Shown: positions 36,687 to 45,457 of the stretch, one piece after another | How positions within the stretch are numbered: position 1 is the stretch's first letter | Layout of the letters: each line of letters begins with the position of its first letter | DNA from: JAWKWH01 sp041397625 | GTDB lineage: Bacteria; Pseudomonadota; Alphaproteobacteria; Rhizobiales; Rhizobiaceae | DNA: 64,000 nt | Assembly (NCBI GenBank): GCA_041397625.1 | Contig: JAWKWH010000001.1 | Coordinates: forward strand, 1 to 64,000 | Direction: 5' to 3' | Translations under genes and position numbers: made by a program | Notes under the pieces: generated by a model | What the model saw: only the letters and a program-made list of their open reading frames with translations | The model's database searches: none | What the model was told of the DNA's origin: nothing

Positions 36687-38423
36687 CTACTGGTTCCAGC
36701 GCGCCACGAGTTCGTCGTAGCTGATGGTTTCGCCTCCCGGCTTCTCGTTTTCGAGTTTTGCCTTCGGGCCGTCGGGCTTGCCGAGCCATTCGGACGGATC
36801 CTTCGCCTCGTTCAGACGGGGTCCGCAGCCGCCATAGACATTGCCGGCTTCGTCGGCTCGCTGCATGCGTGCCATGGTGACGTCCATTTCCTCGGCAAGG
36901 CGATCCATGGCCTCCTGCGGGGTGAATGCGCCGGAGTTCACGTCACCGATCTGCTGCCACCAGATCTGCGCCAGCTTGGGGTAGTCGGGCACGTTGATGC
37001 CTGTCGGCGACCAGCGCACGCGGTCTGGCGAACGGTAGAATTCGACCAGGCCGCCAAGCTTGGCCGCCCGCTCCGAGAAGCTCTCGTGACGCACCGTCGA
37101 ATCGCGGATGAAGGTCAGGCCGACATGGCTTTTCTTGGTGTCGACCGTCTTCGAAACGGCGAACTGGGCGTAGAGCCATGCCGCCTTGGCGCGATCGGTC
37201 GGTGTCGACTTGAGGATCGTCCAGGAACCCACATCCTGATAGCCGACCTTCTGGCCTTCCTTCCAATAGGGCCCGTGCGGCGAGGGCGCCATCCGCCACA
37301 GCGGATTGCCGTCGTCGTCGACCGTGTTGTTGCCTTCCGATTTCGGCGCCACCATGTTGGCGGTAAACGCCGTGTACCAGAAGATCTGCTGGGCGACATT
37401 GCCCTGCGCCAACGCCGGAAGCGACTGGTAGAAGTCGTAGTCGGCGGCGCCGGGAGGCGCAAAGTTGCGCAGCCATTCATCCCATTTGCGAATCGCGTAG
37501 ACCGAAGCCGGGCCGTTGGCCTCGCCGCCGCGCGACACTGACGAGCCGGCCGGGTTGCACGAGCCGGCTTCCATGCGGATGCCCCATTCGTCGATCGGCA
37601 CGCCGTTGGGCTCGCCGGCAGATCCGGTGCCGGCCATCGACAGCCAGGCGTCGGTCATGCGCCAGCCCAGGTCAGGCGCACGCTTGCCGTAATCCATATG
37701 GCCATAGATGCGCACACCGTCGATTTCCTTGACGTCGTTGGAGAAGAACTCGGCGATATCCTCATAGGCCGACCAGTTGATCGGAACACCGAGTTCGTAG
37801 CCGTACTTGGCCTTGAAGGCGTCCTTCAGGTCCTGGCGGTCAAACCAGTCCTTGCGGAACCAGTACAGATTGGCGAACTGCTGGTCGGGCAACTGGTAGA
37901 GATCGCCATCCGGTCCGGTAGTGAACTGCGTTCCCATGAAATCGTCGAGATCGAGCATGGGATTGGTGACGTCCTTGCCCTCGCCGGCCATCCAGTCGGT
38001 CAGGTTGACGGCCAATTGCAGGCGCGAATGGGTGCCGATCAGGTCGGAATCATTGACATAGGCGTCATAGAGATTACGGCCGGTCTGCATCTGGGTCTGA
38101 ACCGCCTGCACCACCTCGCCTTCGCCGAGAATCTGGTGGTTGACCTTGATGCCGGTGATTTCCTCGAATGCCTTGGTCAGCGTTTCGGACTCATAGGAGT
38201 GCGTCGGAATGCCTTCCGACAGAACGTTGATTTCCATGCCGGCAAAGGGGGCCGCGGCATTGACGAACCACTCCATTTCCTTCGTCTGCTCCTCCTTGGA
38301 AAGAACAGATGGTTGGAACTCGTCGTTGATCCACTTCTCAGCCTCCGCCATCCCCGCCCATGCGGGCATGGCGCCGAAATTGAGGGCAACGGCCGCCGCC
38401 GAAGCCATGAGCAGCTTTTTCAT
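36687..38423 (-). CDS. glpV: Glycerol ABC transporter substrate-binding protein GlpV
   Basis: 578-residue periplasmic type II binding protein. Signal peptide 1-28 (MKKLLMASAAAVALNFG, cut after AWA), then a long lipid-free binding domain with several Trp/Tyr-rich blocks. At about 580 residues it is longer than most sugar-binding proteins and matches the rhizobial glycerol-binding protein. TGTCTCCTCC in the leader is the complement of a GGAGGAGACA Shine-Dalgarno. First gene of the minus-strand glpV-S-T-P-Q-U operon, divergent from glpR. Confidence 0.87.
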   Translation of the reverse strand: MKKLLMASAAAVALNFGAMPAWAGMAEAEKWINDEFQPSVLSKEEQTKEMEWFVNAAAPFAGMEINVLSEGIPTHSYESETLTKAFEEITGIKVNHQILGEGEVVQAVQTQMQTGRNLYDAYVNDSDLIGTHSRLQLAVNLTDWMAGEGKDVTNPMLDLDDFMGTQFTTGPDGDLYQLPDQQFANLYWFRKDWFDRQDLKDAFKAKYGYELGVPINWSAYEDIAEFFSNDVKEIDGVRIYGHMDYGKRAPDLGWRMTDAWLSMAGTGSAGEPNGVPIDEWGIRMEAGSCNPAGSSVSRGGEANGPASVYAIRKWDEWLRNFAPPGAADYDFYQSLPALAQGNVAQQIFWYTAFTANMVAPKSEGNNTVDDDGNPLWRMAPSPHGPYWKEGQKVGYQDVGSWTILKSTPTDRAKAAWLYAQFAVSKTVDTKKSHVGLTFIRDSTVRHESFSERAAKLGGLVEFYRSPDRVRWSPTGINVPDYPKLAQIWWQQIGDVNSGAFTPQEAMDRLAEEMDVTMARMQRADEAGNVYGGCGPRLNEAKDPSEWLGKPDGPKAKLENEKPGGETISYDELVARWNQ

Positions 38424-38504
38424 GCTTGTCTCCTCCATCGATAGTCGTCCGGTCGTAGACTGCGCCACGTACCGAACGACAAATTAAACAAAATAGGAAA
38501 AATT

Positions 38505-38562
38505 GCGAAAGTCAATAGGTTCGATATTGATAGTTTCGAAAAATTTCGCAAAAATACGAAAG
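38505..38562. promoter_or_regulatory. Candidate GlpR operator cluster in the glpV/glpR divergent promoter
   Basis: In an unusually AT-rich 157-bp gap lie four half-sites of one pentamer: CGAAA at 38506-38510, TTTCG at 38534-38538 (inside the palindrome TTTCGAAA), TTTCG at 38544-38548 and CGAAA at 38557-38561. The two TTTCG copies are spaced one helical turn (10 bp). DeoR-family regulators such as GlpR bind sites of this kind, so one protein could control both glpV and glpR-glpD. Confidence 0.65.
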
Positions 38563-38580
38563 TGAGAGATGGAGATGCCC

Positions 38581-39378
38581 ATGCAGCCCCTGCTGCCGCG
38601 CCAGATGGATATTCTCGACATCGCCCGCCGCGAGGGTCGGGTCGATGTTGAATCGCTTGCCGTCCGTTTCGACGTCACGCCGCAGACGATCCGCAAGGAT
38701 CTCAACGATCTATGCGGGCTCGACAAGCTGCATCGGGTTCATGGCGGGGCGGTATTTCCCTCCGATACGGTCAATCTCGCCTACCAGTCGCGCCGCGGTA
38801 TCGCCGCCGACGGCAAGGCCCGGATCGGCCGAGTGGCGGCTGAACGCATTCCCGATGGCGCCTCGCTGATCCTCAACATCGGAACCACCACCGAGCAGGT
38901 GGCCCATGCGCTTTGCCGTCACGAAAGGCTGATGGCGATCACCAACAATCTCAACGTCGCTACGATACTGTCAGGTGCGCCCGGCGTCGAACTGGTCGTC
39001 TCCGGCGGCATGGTACGCAAGAGTGACGGCGGCATTGTCGGCGCGGCGGCCGTCGATCTTATCCGCCAGTTCAAGGTCGACTACGCCGTCATCGGCGCCT
39101 CGGCGATCGACGAGGAAGGCGCGCTTCTGGATTTCGACTACCGCGAGGTCCGCGTTGCCCAGGCCATTCTGGGTCAGGCGCGCCAGAAGATCCTGGTGGC
39201 AGACACGACGAAGTTCGAGCGCCGCGCGCCGGTTCAGATCGGTCATCTGAGCGCCATAGACACGTTCATAACCGACACGCAGCCGCCCGAGGTGATCGTG
39301 GATCTATGCCATGCATCGGAGGTTGAACTGGTGATTGCCGACGACGTGAACGAAACGTCCGCTGGAGATGATGCTTGA
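38581..39378 (+). CDS. glpR: DeoR-family glycerol regulator GlpR
   Basis: 265-residue repressor: N-terminal DeoR helix-turn-helix (MDILDIARREGRVDVESLAVRF ... TPQTIRKDLNDL, about 7-55) and a sugar-phosphate-sensing DeoRC domain (LILNIGTTTEQVAHAL; MAITNNLNVATIL; LVVSGGMVRKSDGGIVG). The likely inducer is glycerol 3-phosphate. Three in-frame ATGs exist (38569, 38575, 38581); the last has GGAG six bases upstream and is chosen. Its stop overlaps the glpD start (TGATG). Confidence 0.9.
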   Translation: MQPLLPRQMDILDIARREGRVDVESLAVRFDVTPQTIRKDLNDLCGLDKLHRVHGGAVFPSDTVNLAYQSRRGIAADGKARIGRVAAERIPDGASLILNIGTTTEQVAHALCRHERLMAITNNLNVATILSGAPGVELVVSGGMVRKSDGGIVGAAAVDLIRQFKVDYAVIGASAIDEEGALLDFDYREVRVAQAILGQARQKILVADTTKFERRAPVQIGHLSAIDTFITDTQPPEVIVDLCHASEVELVIADDVNETSAGDDA

Positions 39379-40925
39379 TGCCTGTTTCCACCGACCAGCC
39401 GCAAAAGGCGTCGCATGTCGACATGCTCATCATCGGTGGCGGCATCAACGGTGCCGGTATTGTTCGCGATGCTGTCGGGCGCGGCTTTTCCGTCTGCCTG
39501 TGCGAGGCCGGCGACTTTGGCGGCGGCACGTCCTCGGCGTCGACCAAGCTGGTGCATGGCGGCCTGCGCTATCTGGAGTTCTACGAGTTCCGACTGGTAC
39601 GCGAGGCGCTGATGGAGCGCGAGGTGCTGTGGGCCATGGCGCCGCACATCATACGGCCGCTTCGCTTCGTGCTGCCGCACCACAAGGGTCTGCGGCCGGC
39701 CTGGTTGCTCAGGCTCGGCCTGTTCATCTACGACCATCTGGGTGGCCGCAAACTGCTGCCGCCGACGCGGACGCTCGACCTTGCCGCCGACCCCGCCGGC
39801 AAACCGCTGAAGCCGCAGTTTCACAAGGCTTTCGAGTATTCCGACTGCTGGGTGGAGGATTCCCGCCTGGTGGTGCTCAACCTGCGCGATGCGGCGGCCA
39901 GGGGCGCCGACGTCAGGCCGCGCACGGCGGCCGAAAAGGCCCGTTTCGAAAACGGCGTCTGGCATGTGCGGTTGCGCAATCAGGCAAGTGGCGCAACGGA
40001 GGACGTCACGGCGTCCGTCGTCGTCAATGCCGCCGGTCCCTATGTCGACCATGTGCTCAACACGGTGTTCGGCCGCAACGATGCCCACAATGTCCGGCTG
40101 GTGGGCGGCAGCCACATCGTCGTCGCCCGCAAGTTCGACCACGACCGTTGTTACATCCTGCAGAACTCCGACGAGCGCATCATCTTCGCCATTCCCTATG
40201 AGGACGACTACACGCTGATCGGCACCACCGACATCGAGCATGACGAGATGCCGGTGCCGCCTCGCATAACGCCGGAGGAAGTCGATTATCTATGCGCAAT
40301 GGCGAGCGAGTATTTCGCCGACCCGGTGACGAAGGACGACGTCGTGTGGACCTATTCCGGCGTGCGGCCGCTGTTCGATGACGGCGCCTCGAAGGCGCAG
40401 GAAGCCACCCGCGACTACGTGATCCGGCGCGACGACAAGCTGGGCGAGGGTACGCTGATCAATATTTTCGGCGGCAAGATCACCACCTTCCGGCGATTGG
40501 CCGAATCGATGATGGACGAGGTCGAGGCGCTGCTCGGCCGGCGCGGCCCGGCCTGGACGCGCGGCGCGCCGCTGCCGGGCGGAGATTTCCCGGTCGATGG
40601 TCGCAATGCGCTCGCCGCCGGCTATCTGGAGCGTTTTCCATTTGTGCCGCCGGGCCTGATGACGCGTCTGGTGCGGACCTACGGTACGGAGACCGGAAAA
40701 GTACTAAACGACGCGAAGTCGCTTGCCGATCTCGGCGTTGACTTCGGCAACGGCCTTTTTGAAGCCGAGGTCCTTTTCCTGATGGGCGAGGAATGGGCGG
40801 CGGCGGCGGACGACATCCTGTTCCGGCGCACAAAACTCGGTATCCGCGCATCCAAGGCCGAAGCCGCCGCGCTCGACGACTGGATCGCGGCGAACAGGGA
40901 GGGGGCGGTCGGTCGCCTCACCTGA
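39378..40925 (+). CDS. glpD: Glycerol-3-phosphate dehydrogenase, aerobic
   Basis: FAD-dependent membrane-associated dehydrogenase converting sn-glycerol 3-phosphate to dihydroxyacetone phosphate and feeding electrons to quinone. The 515-residue protein has the FAD motif IIGGGINGAGIVRDAVGRG, the block TSSASTKLVHGGLRYLEFYEF and AIPYEDDYTLIGTTDIEH-like segment (here FAIPYEDDYTLIGTTD). ATG 39378 overlaps the glpR stop by one base. No glycerol kinase gene lies in the window, so GlpK must be encoded elsewhere. Confidence 0.95.
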   Translation: MPVSTDQPQKASHVDMLIIGGGINGAGIVRDAVGRGFSVCLCEAGDFGGGTSSASTKLVHGGLRYLEFYEFRLVREALMEREVLWAMAPHIIRPLRFVLPHHKGLRPAWLLRLGLFIYDHLGGRKLLPPTRTLDLAADPAGKPLKPQFHKAFEYSDCWVEDSRLVVLNLRDAAARGADVRPRTAAEKARFENGVWHVRLRNQASGATEDVTASVVVNAAGPYVDHVLNTVFGRNDAHNVRLVGGSHIVVARKFDHDRCYILQNSDERIIFAIPYEDDYTLIGTTDIEHDEMPVPPRITPEEVDYLCAMASEYFADPVTKDDVVWTYSGVRPLFDDGASKAQEATRDYVIRRDDKLGEGTLINIFGGKITTFRRLAESMMDEVEALLGRRGPAWTRGAPLPGGDFPVDGRNALAAGYLERFPFVPPGLMTRLVRTYGTETGKVLNDAKSLADLGVDFGNGLFEAEVLFLMGEEWAAAADDILFRRTKLGIRASKAEAAALDDWIAANREGAVGRLT

Positions 40926-40946
40926 CCGGTTCCCGATAGGCAAAAA

Positions 40947-40966
40947 CCCCGCGCCAAGGCGCGGGG
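40947..40966. terminator. GC-rich hairpin downstream of glpD
   Basis: CCCCGCGCC and GGCGCGGGG are separated by two bases, 21 bases after the glpD stop. Five A residues precede it, so a T-run exists only in the minus direction; on the plus strand, where glpD ends, there is none. It probably still marks the 3' end of glpR-glpD mRNA. Confidence 0.5.
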
Positions 40967-40978
40967 CCCGAGGGTTGT

Positions 40979-40999
40979 GGTGCAAACACCTCTGCCGGA
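40979..40999 (+). repeat. First copy of a 21-bp imperfect repeat upstream of urtA
   Basis: Matches 41247-41267 at 18 of 21 positions, with an uninterrupted GGTGCAAACAC core. It lies right after the glpD hairpin. The second copy lies just downstream of the predicted urtA transcription start and includes part of its Shine-Dalgarno. Function unknown. This is in the 351-base gap between glpD and urtA (40926-41276), which otherwise holds the hairpin, the inverted repeat GCTTAA/TTAAGC at 41055-41069, GCCGG/CCGGC at 41074-41088, and the sigma-54 promoter. Confidence 0.5.
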
Positions 41000-41218
41000 A
41001 AATCCGGTACAGTCTTGTAACAATCCCGACACAACGCGCAACCCGATCGACCCTGCTTAATTCTTAAGCATTTGCCGGTATTGCCGGCATTTTAGGCAGG
41101 CTTTAACCGGCATATCGACTCGCCGTGTCGTGAAACTTCCGCGCATTGTTGCGCTGCACAATCCAATATTCAAGCTGAATCAAAAGCTTACACACAAACT
41201 GGTCTCCGGATCGGATGG

Positions 41219-41234
41219 CTGGCACGCAGCTTGC
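41219..41234 (+). promoter_or_regulatory. Sigma-54 (-24/-12) promoter of urtABCDE
   Basis: CTGGCACGCAGCTTGC matches the RpoN consensus TGGCACG-N4-TTGC at every defined position, with GG at 41221-41222 and GC at 41233-41234, the required 12-base spacing. The start point is expected near 41246, leaving a leader of about 31 bases before urtA. Urea transport under NtrC/RpoN nitrogen control is established in other bacteria. A weak dyad ATTGT/ACAAT at 41145-41162 is the only upstream candidate for an NtrC site. Confidence 0.85.
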
Positions 41235-41276
41235 CTGTTGTGTTGCGGTGCAAACACTACTGACGGAGTAACTTTC

Positions 41277-42572
41277 ATGCCCAACATGACCAGACGGAAG
41301 ATGATGTTGGCCGCCACGGCGGCCGGTTTGGTGCTCTCGATCAACGTGGCCCGGGCGGCGGACGACGACACGATCAAGGTCGGCGTGCTGCATTCGCTGT
41401 CGGGAACCATGGCGATTTCGGAAACGACGCTGAAAGACGTCATGCTGATGCTCATCGACGAACAGAACGAGAAGGGCGGCCTGCTCGGCAAGAAGCTGGA
41501 GGCGGTGGTTGTCGATCCGGCATCCGACTGGCCGCTTTTCGCCGAGAAGGCGCGTGAACTGATCGCCTCCGAGAAAGTGGCTGCCGTCTTTGGCTGTTGG
41601 ACGTCGGTCTCCCGCAAATCCGTGCTGCCGGTGTTTGAGGAACTGAACTCGATCCTGTTCTATCCCGTGCAGTACGAGGGCGAGGAAAGCGAGCGCAACG
41701 TGTTCTACACGGGTGCGGCTCCCAACCAGCAGGCCATTCCCGCCGTCGACTACCTGATGGAGGAAGAAGGCGTGGAACGCTGGGTGCTCGCCGGCACCGA
41801 CTACGTCTATCCGCGCACGACCAACAAGATCCTCGAAGCCTATCTGAAGGACAAGGGCGTCGCCGCCGAGGATATCATGATCAACTATACGCCGTTCGGC
41901 CATTCCGACTGGCAGACGATCGTGTCCGACATCAAGGCATTCGGCTCGGCCGGCAAGAAGACGGCGGTCGTCTCGACCATCAACGGCGACGCCAACGTGC
42001 CGTTCTACAAGGAGCTCGGCAACCAGGGCATCGCCGCTTCCGACATTCCGGTCGTCGCGTTTTCGGTCGGCGAGGAGGAACTGGCCGGCCTCGATACCGC
42101 GCCGCTGGTCGGCCATCTGGCCGCGTGGAACTACTTCCAGTCGGTCGACACGCCTGAAAACGCCAAGTTCATCGAGGCCTGGAAGGCGCGCATGGGGGCG
42201 GATCGTGTCACCAACGATCCGATGGAGGCCCACTATGTCGGCTTCAATATGTGGGTGAAGGCGGTCGAGAAGGCCGGCACCACCGACGCCGACGCCGTGA
42301 TCGACGCGCTGCCCGGCATCGAGGCACCAAACCTGACCGGCGGCATGTCGACCATGCTTGCCAACCACCACATCACCAAGCCGGTGCTGATCGGCGAGAT
42401 CCAGGCCGACGGCCAGTTCGAGGTCGTCTCCTCGACCGACGATCTGGTTCCGGGAGATGCCTGGTCTGACTTCCTGCCCGATTCCAAGGTGCTGAAGGCC
42501 GACTGGGTCGACCTGAAATGCGGCAACTACAACACGGCGACTGAAAGCTGCGGCGGCTCGGCCAGCAACTGA
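41277..42572 (+). CDS. urtA: Urea ABC transporter substrate-binding protein
   Basis: 431-residue periplasmic urea-binding protein of the branched-chain amino acid type family. Signal peptide MTRRKMMLAATAAGLVLS ends near ARA; the twin Arg could mean Tat export. Motifs are VGVLHSLSGTMAISE, FGCWTSVSRKSVLPVFE and LFYPVQYEGEE, all typical of UrtA. GGAG lies eight bases before ATG 41277. First gene of urtABCDE behind a sigma-54 promoter. Confidence 0.95.
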   Translation: MPNMTRRKMMLAATAAGLVLSINVARAADDDTIKVGVLHSLSGTMAISETTLKDVMLMLIDEQNEKGGLLGKKLEAVVVDPASDWPLFAEKARELIASEKVAAVFGCWTSVSRKSVLPVFEELNSILFYPVQYEGEESERNVFYTGAAPNQQAIPAVDYLMEEEGVERWVLAGTDYVYPRTTNKILEAYLKDKGVAAEDIMINYTPFGHSDWQTIVSDIKAFGSAGKKTAVVSTINGDANVPFYKELGNQGIAASDIPVVAFSVGEEELAGLDTAPLVGHLAAWNYFQSVDTPENAKFIEAWKARMGADRVTNDPMEAHYVGFNMWVKAVEKAGTTDADAVIDALPGIEAPNLTGGMSTMLANHHITKPVLIGEIQADGQFEVVSSTDDLVPGDAWSDFLPDSKVLKADWVDLKCGNYNTATESCGGSASN

Positions 42573-42607
42573 CGGTCCGGCCGCCAGCTAAAGGGCGGGT
42601 GACAACC

Positions 42608-42647
42608 GGCCGCGGCGAACGGGAACCTCCAGTCAATCGCCGCGGCC
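42608..42647 (+). terminator. Hairpin between urtA and urtB
   Basis: An 11-bp perfect stem (GGCCGCGGCGA / TCGCCGCGGCC) with an 18-base loop, 36 bases after the urtA stop and without a T-run. It is placed like the hairpins after glpV and phnD and probably stabilises or partly terminates the urtA mRNA. Confidence 0.6.
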
Positions 42648-42680
42648 AAATCGAGCGTCCATCTTCGTGAGGACAATAAG

Positions 42681-44294
42681 CTGAACAAAGCAATAGCCAT
42701 CCTCCTGGGCTTGCTCTTCCTGGCCGGCGCTGCCGCCGGCCAGGAATCCGGGGTAGGCGGCATTGTCGCCAACTTCGCCGGCGCCAAGAGTTTCAAGGAT
42801 GTCGAGGCGATCATCGATGCGCTTGGCGAAAGCGGCGACCCCGCCGCCGTGCTGTCGCTGCACAGCCTGTCGGACGGGACGTTGATGGTCCGCGAATCTG
42901 ATGGCCACGTGCTGATCGTCGAAGGCAAGGGTGCCGCGCTGGCATTGCGCGATCCGGTCACCGGCGACACCGTCGATACGGCTGGTGCCACGTCGGACGA
43001 TTTTGCCAAGATCAAGATCAAGAATTCGCTGCGCCGCAGAATCGACGCCGCCCTGTCGGGCCTGACGCTGAGCGCGAAATCGCGTGATGTGCGTCTCACA
43101 GCTGCGCGGACCATTTTCGACCGGCCCGACGCAGGCGCGGTCGCGGCACTCGACGCTGCGCTGGAAAGCGAGACCGATCTGCAGGTCCGTGAAGCGTTCC
43201 TCGACGCCCGCGCCGCGGCTCTCCTTTCCGGCGATGGCGTGCCGGACAGGAAGATCGAAGCGGTCGAACGCATCGCCAAACGCGGTGACCGCGCTGCACT
43301 GGCGCTCCTGCTCAGGAATTCCGGCACCGCCGAAGGCGAGCTGAAGACCGCGATCGATGCCGGTATCGCCGACGTCGAGGCCGACCTCGCCGCCTGGGCC
43401 GCGGCGCAGAACGTCTGGTACGGCATCTCGCTCGGCTCGGTGCTGCTGCTGGCGGCGATCGGCCTGGCGATCACATTCGGCGTCATGGGCGTCATCAACA
43501 TGGCCCATGGCGAGATGGTGATGCTCGGCGCCTATACGACCTTCGCGATCCAGGAGCTGATCCGCAACTCGGCGCCGGGTCTGTTCGATTATTCGCTGTT
43601 GTTCGCCGTGCCCGCCGCGTTCGTCATCAGCGGCGGCACCGGCTTCCTGATGGAGCGCGGGCTGATCCGCCATCTCTACGGCCGGCCGCTCGAGACGCTG
43701 CTCGCAACCTGGGGCGTATCGCTCATCCTGCAGCAGGCGGTGCGCACCATCTTCGGCCCCACCAACCGCGAGGTCGGCAACCCTTCATGGATGTCGGGCG
43801 CCTTCGAGGTCGGCCAGGTGGCGATCACCTGGAACCGGCTCTGGATCGTCGTCTTCGCGCTGGCGGTGTTCGCCGCGCTCTATCTCATCGTCAACCGCTC
43901 GCCGGCGGGATTGCAGATGCGCGCCGTTACCCAGAACCGGCGCATGGCCGGCGCCATGGGCATCAAGACCTCCTGGGTCGACGCCATGACCTTTGCGCTC
44001 GGCTCCGGTATTGCCGGCATCGCCGGCGTGGCGCTCTCCCAGATCGACAATGTCTCGCCCAATCTCGGCCAGAGCTACATTATCGATTCCTTCCTCGTCG
44101 TCGTCTTTGGCGGCGTCGGCAATCTGTGGGGCACGCTGGTCGGCGCCATGACGCTCGGCGTCGCCAACAAGTTCCTCGAACCCTATGCCGGCGCCGTGCT
44201 CGGCAAGATCCTGGTGCTCGTTCTGATCATCCTGTTCATCCAGAAGCGCCCGCGCGGCCTGTTCGCGCTCAAGGGCCGGGCCGTGGAGAGCTGA
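42681..44294 (+). CDS. urtB: Urea ABC transporter permease UrtB
   Basis: LivH-type permease preceded by the long periplasmic N-terminal domain found in UrtB. About residues 20-240 form a soluble helical, HEAT-like region; from NVWYGISLGSVLLLA onwards come about eight membrane segments, with GVMGVINMAHGEMVMLGAY and FGGVGNLWGTLVGAM. The start is unclear: the nearest common start codon is TTG at 42711, which would cut the signal peptide in half, while CTG at 42681 gives a full signal peptide (LNKAIAILLGLLFLAGAAAG) and has GAGG eight bases upstream. CTG is chosen here; it gives 537 residues. Confidence 0.9.
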   Translation: MNKAIAILLGLLFLAGAAAGQESGVGGIVANFAGAKSFKDVEAIIDALGESGDPAAVLSLHSLSDGTLMVRESDGHVLIVEGKGAALALRDPVTGDTVDTAGATSDDFAKIKIKNSLRRRIDAALSGLTLSAKSRDVRLTAARTIFDRPDAGAVAALDAALESETDLQVREAFLDARAAALLSGDGVPDRKIEAVERIAKRGDRAALALLLRNSGTAEGELKTAIDAGIADVEADLAAWAAAQNVWYGISLGSVLLLAAIGLAITFGVMGVINMAHGEMVMLGAYTTFAIQELIRNSAPGLFDYSLLFAVPAAFVISGGTGFLMERGLIRHLYGRPLETLLATWGVSLILQQAVRTIFGPTNREVGNPSWMSGAFEVGQVAITWNRLWIVVFALAVFAALYLIVNRSPAGLQMRAVTQNRRMAGAMGIKTSWVDAMTFALGSGIAGIAGVALSQIDNVSPNLGQSYIIDSFLVVVFGGVGNLWGTLVGAMTLGVANKFLEPYAGAVLGKILVLVLIILFIQKRPRGLFALKGRAVES

Positions 44295-44299
44295 TCGAC

Positions 44300-45454
44300 A
44301 TGGCGCCGACGATCATGCCCGGCCTTTCCCGCTTCACCGCAGTCTCGATCTTCGTCATCGTCCTGGTCGCGGCGGCGGTGCCGGCCGCCAATCTGCTACT
44401 CGCGCCGGACAATCCCTTCTATGTGCCGGACCATATCGTCGCGCTCGCCGGCAAGTTCCTGTGCTACGCCATGCTCGCCGTGGCGCTCAATCTGGTCTGG
44501 GGCTATTGCGGCATTCTCTCGCTCGGCCACGGCGCCTTCTTCGCTCTCGGCGGCTACGCCATGGGCATGTATCTCATGCGCCGGATCGGCTCGCGCGGCG
44601 TCTATGGCCACCCGGTGTTGCCCGACTTCATGGTGTTCCTCAATTACAGGGAACTGCCGTGGTTCTGGCACGGTTTCGACCAGTTCTGGGTCGCCGCGGT
44701 CATGATCGTCGCCGTGCCCGGCCTGCTTGCCTTCGTCTTCGGCTGGTTCGCCTTCCGCTCGCGCGTCTCCGGCGTCTATCTGTCGATCATCACCCAGGCG
44801 ATGACCTATGCGCTGCTGCTCGCCTTCTTCCGCAACGACATGGGCTTCGGCGGCAACAACGGCCTCACCGATTTCAAGGACATTCTCGGCTTCGACGTTC
44901 AGGCGCGCGAGACGCGGGCGGTACTTTTCGCGCTCAGCGCGCTCGGCCTGTCGGGCTTCCTGCTGCTCACCGCGGCGATCACCGCGTCGCGCTTCGGCAA
45001 ACTCATGGTCGCGACCCGCGACGCCGAAAGCCGCACCCGCTTCCTCGGTTACCGCCCCGAGCGTGTGAAACTGTTCGTCTGGACCGTTTCGGCCATGATG
45101 GCCGGCATCGCCGGCGCGCTCTACGTACCGCAGGTCGGCATTATCAATCCGGGCGAGTTTGCGCCGGCAAACTCGATCGAGATTGTCATCTGGACCGCCG
45201 TCGGCGGCCGCGGCACCATTGTCGGCCCGGTCATCGGCGCCATATTGGTCAATGGTGGCAAGAGCTGGTTCACCGGCCTGTTTCCGGAATTCTGGTTATT
45301 CGTGCTCGGCGCGCTGTTCGTGTTCACCACACTGTTCCTGCCCAAGGGCATTGTCGGCGCGGCGCGGGATCTCCTGCGCAGCCGCCGCAATCCCGAAACC
45401 GGGCCGGACCAGCCAAAACAGCGCCTGGCGAAAACCTTCCAGCCGGCGGAGTGA
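44300..45454 (+). CDS. urtC: Urea ABC transporter permease UrtC
   Basis: 384-residue LivM-type permease with about ten hydrophobic segments. ALNLVWGYCGILSLGHGAFFALGGYAMGMYLMR and FFRNDMGFGGNNGLTDFKDILG are characteristic of UrtC; WTAVGGRGTIVGPVIGA closes the domain. It starts 5 bases after the urtB stop. A short basic tail (RSRRNPETGPDQPKQ) is likely cytoplasmic. Confidence 0.94.
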   Translation: MAPTIMPGLSRFTAVSIFVIVLVAAAVPAANLLLAPDNPFYVPDHIVALAGKFLCYAMLAVALNLVWGYCGILSLGHGAFFALGGYAMGMYLMRRIGSRGVYGHPVLPDFMVFLNYRELPWFWHGFDQFWVAAVMIVAVPGLLAFVFGWFAFRSRVSGVYLSIITQAMTYALLLAFFRNDMGFGGNNGLTDFKDILGFDVQARETRAVLFALSALGLSGFLLLTAAITASRFGKLMVATRDAESRTRFLGYRPERVKLFVWTVSAMMAGIAGALYVPQVGIINPGEFAPANSIEIVIWTAVGGRGTIVGPVIGAILVNGGKSWFTGLFPEFWLFVLGALFVFTTLFLPKGIVGAARDLLRSRRNPETGPDQPKQRLAKTFQPAE

Positions 45455-45457
45455 ACC

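Noticed and set aside
41103..42371. 422-codon minus-strand frame across urtA
   Set aside because: Antisense of urtA and extending over its sigma-54 promoter; no family features.
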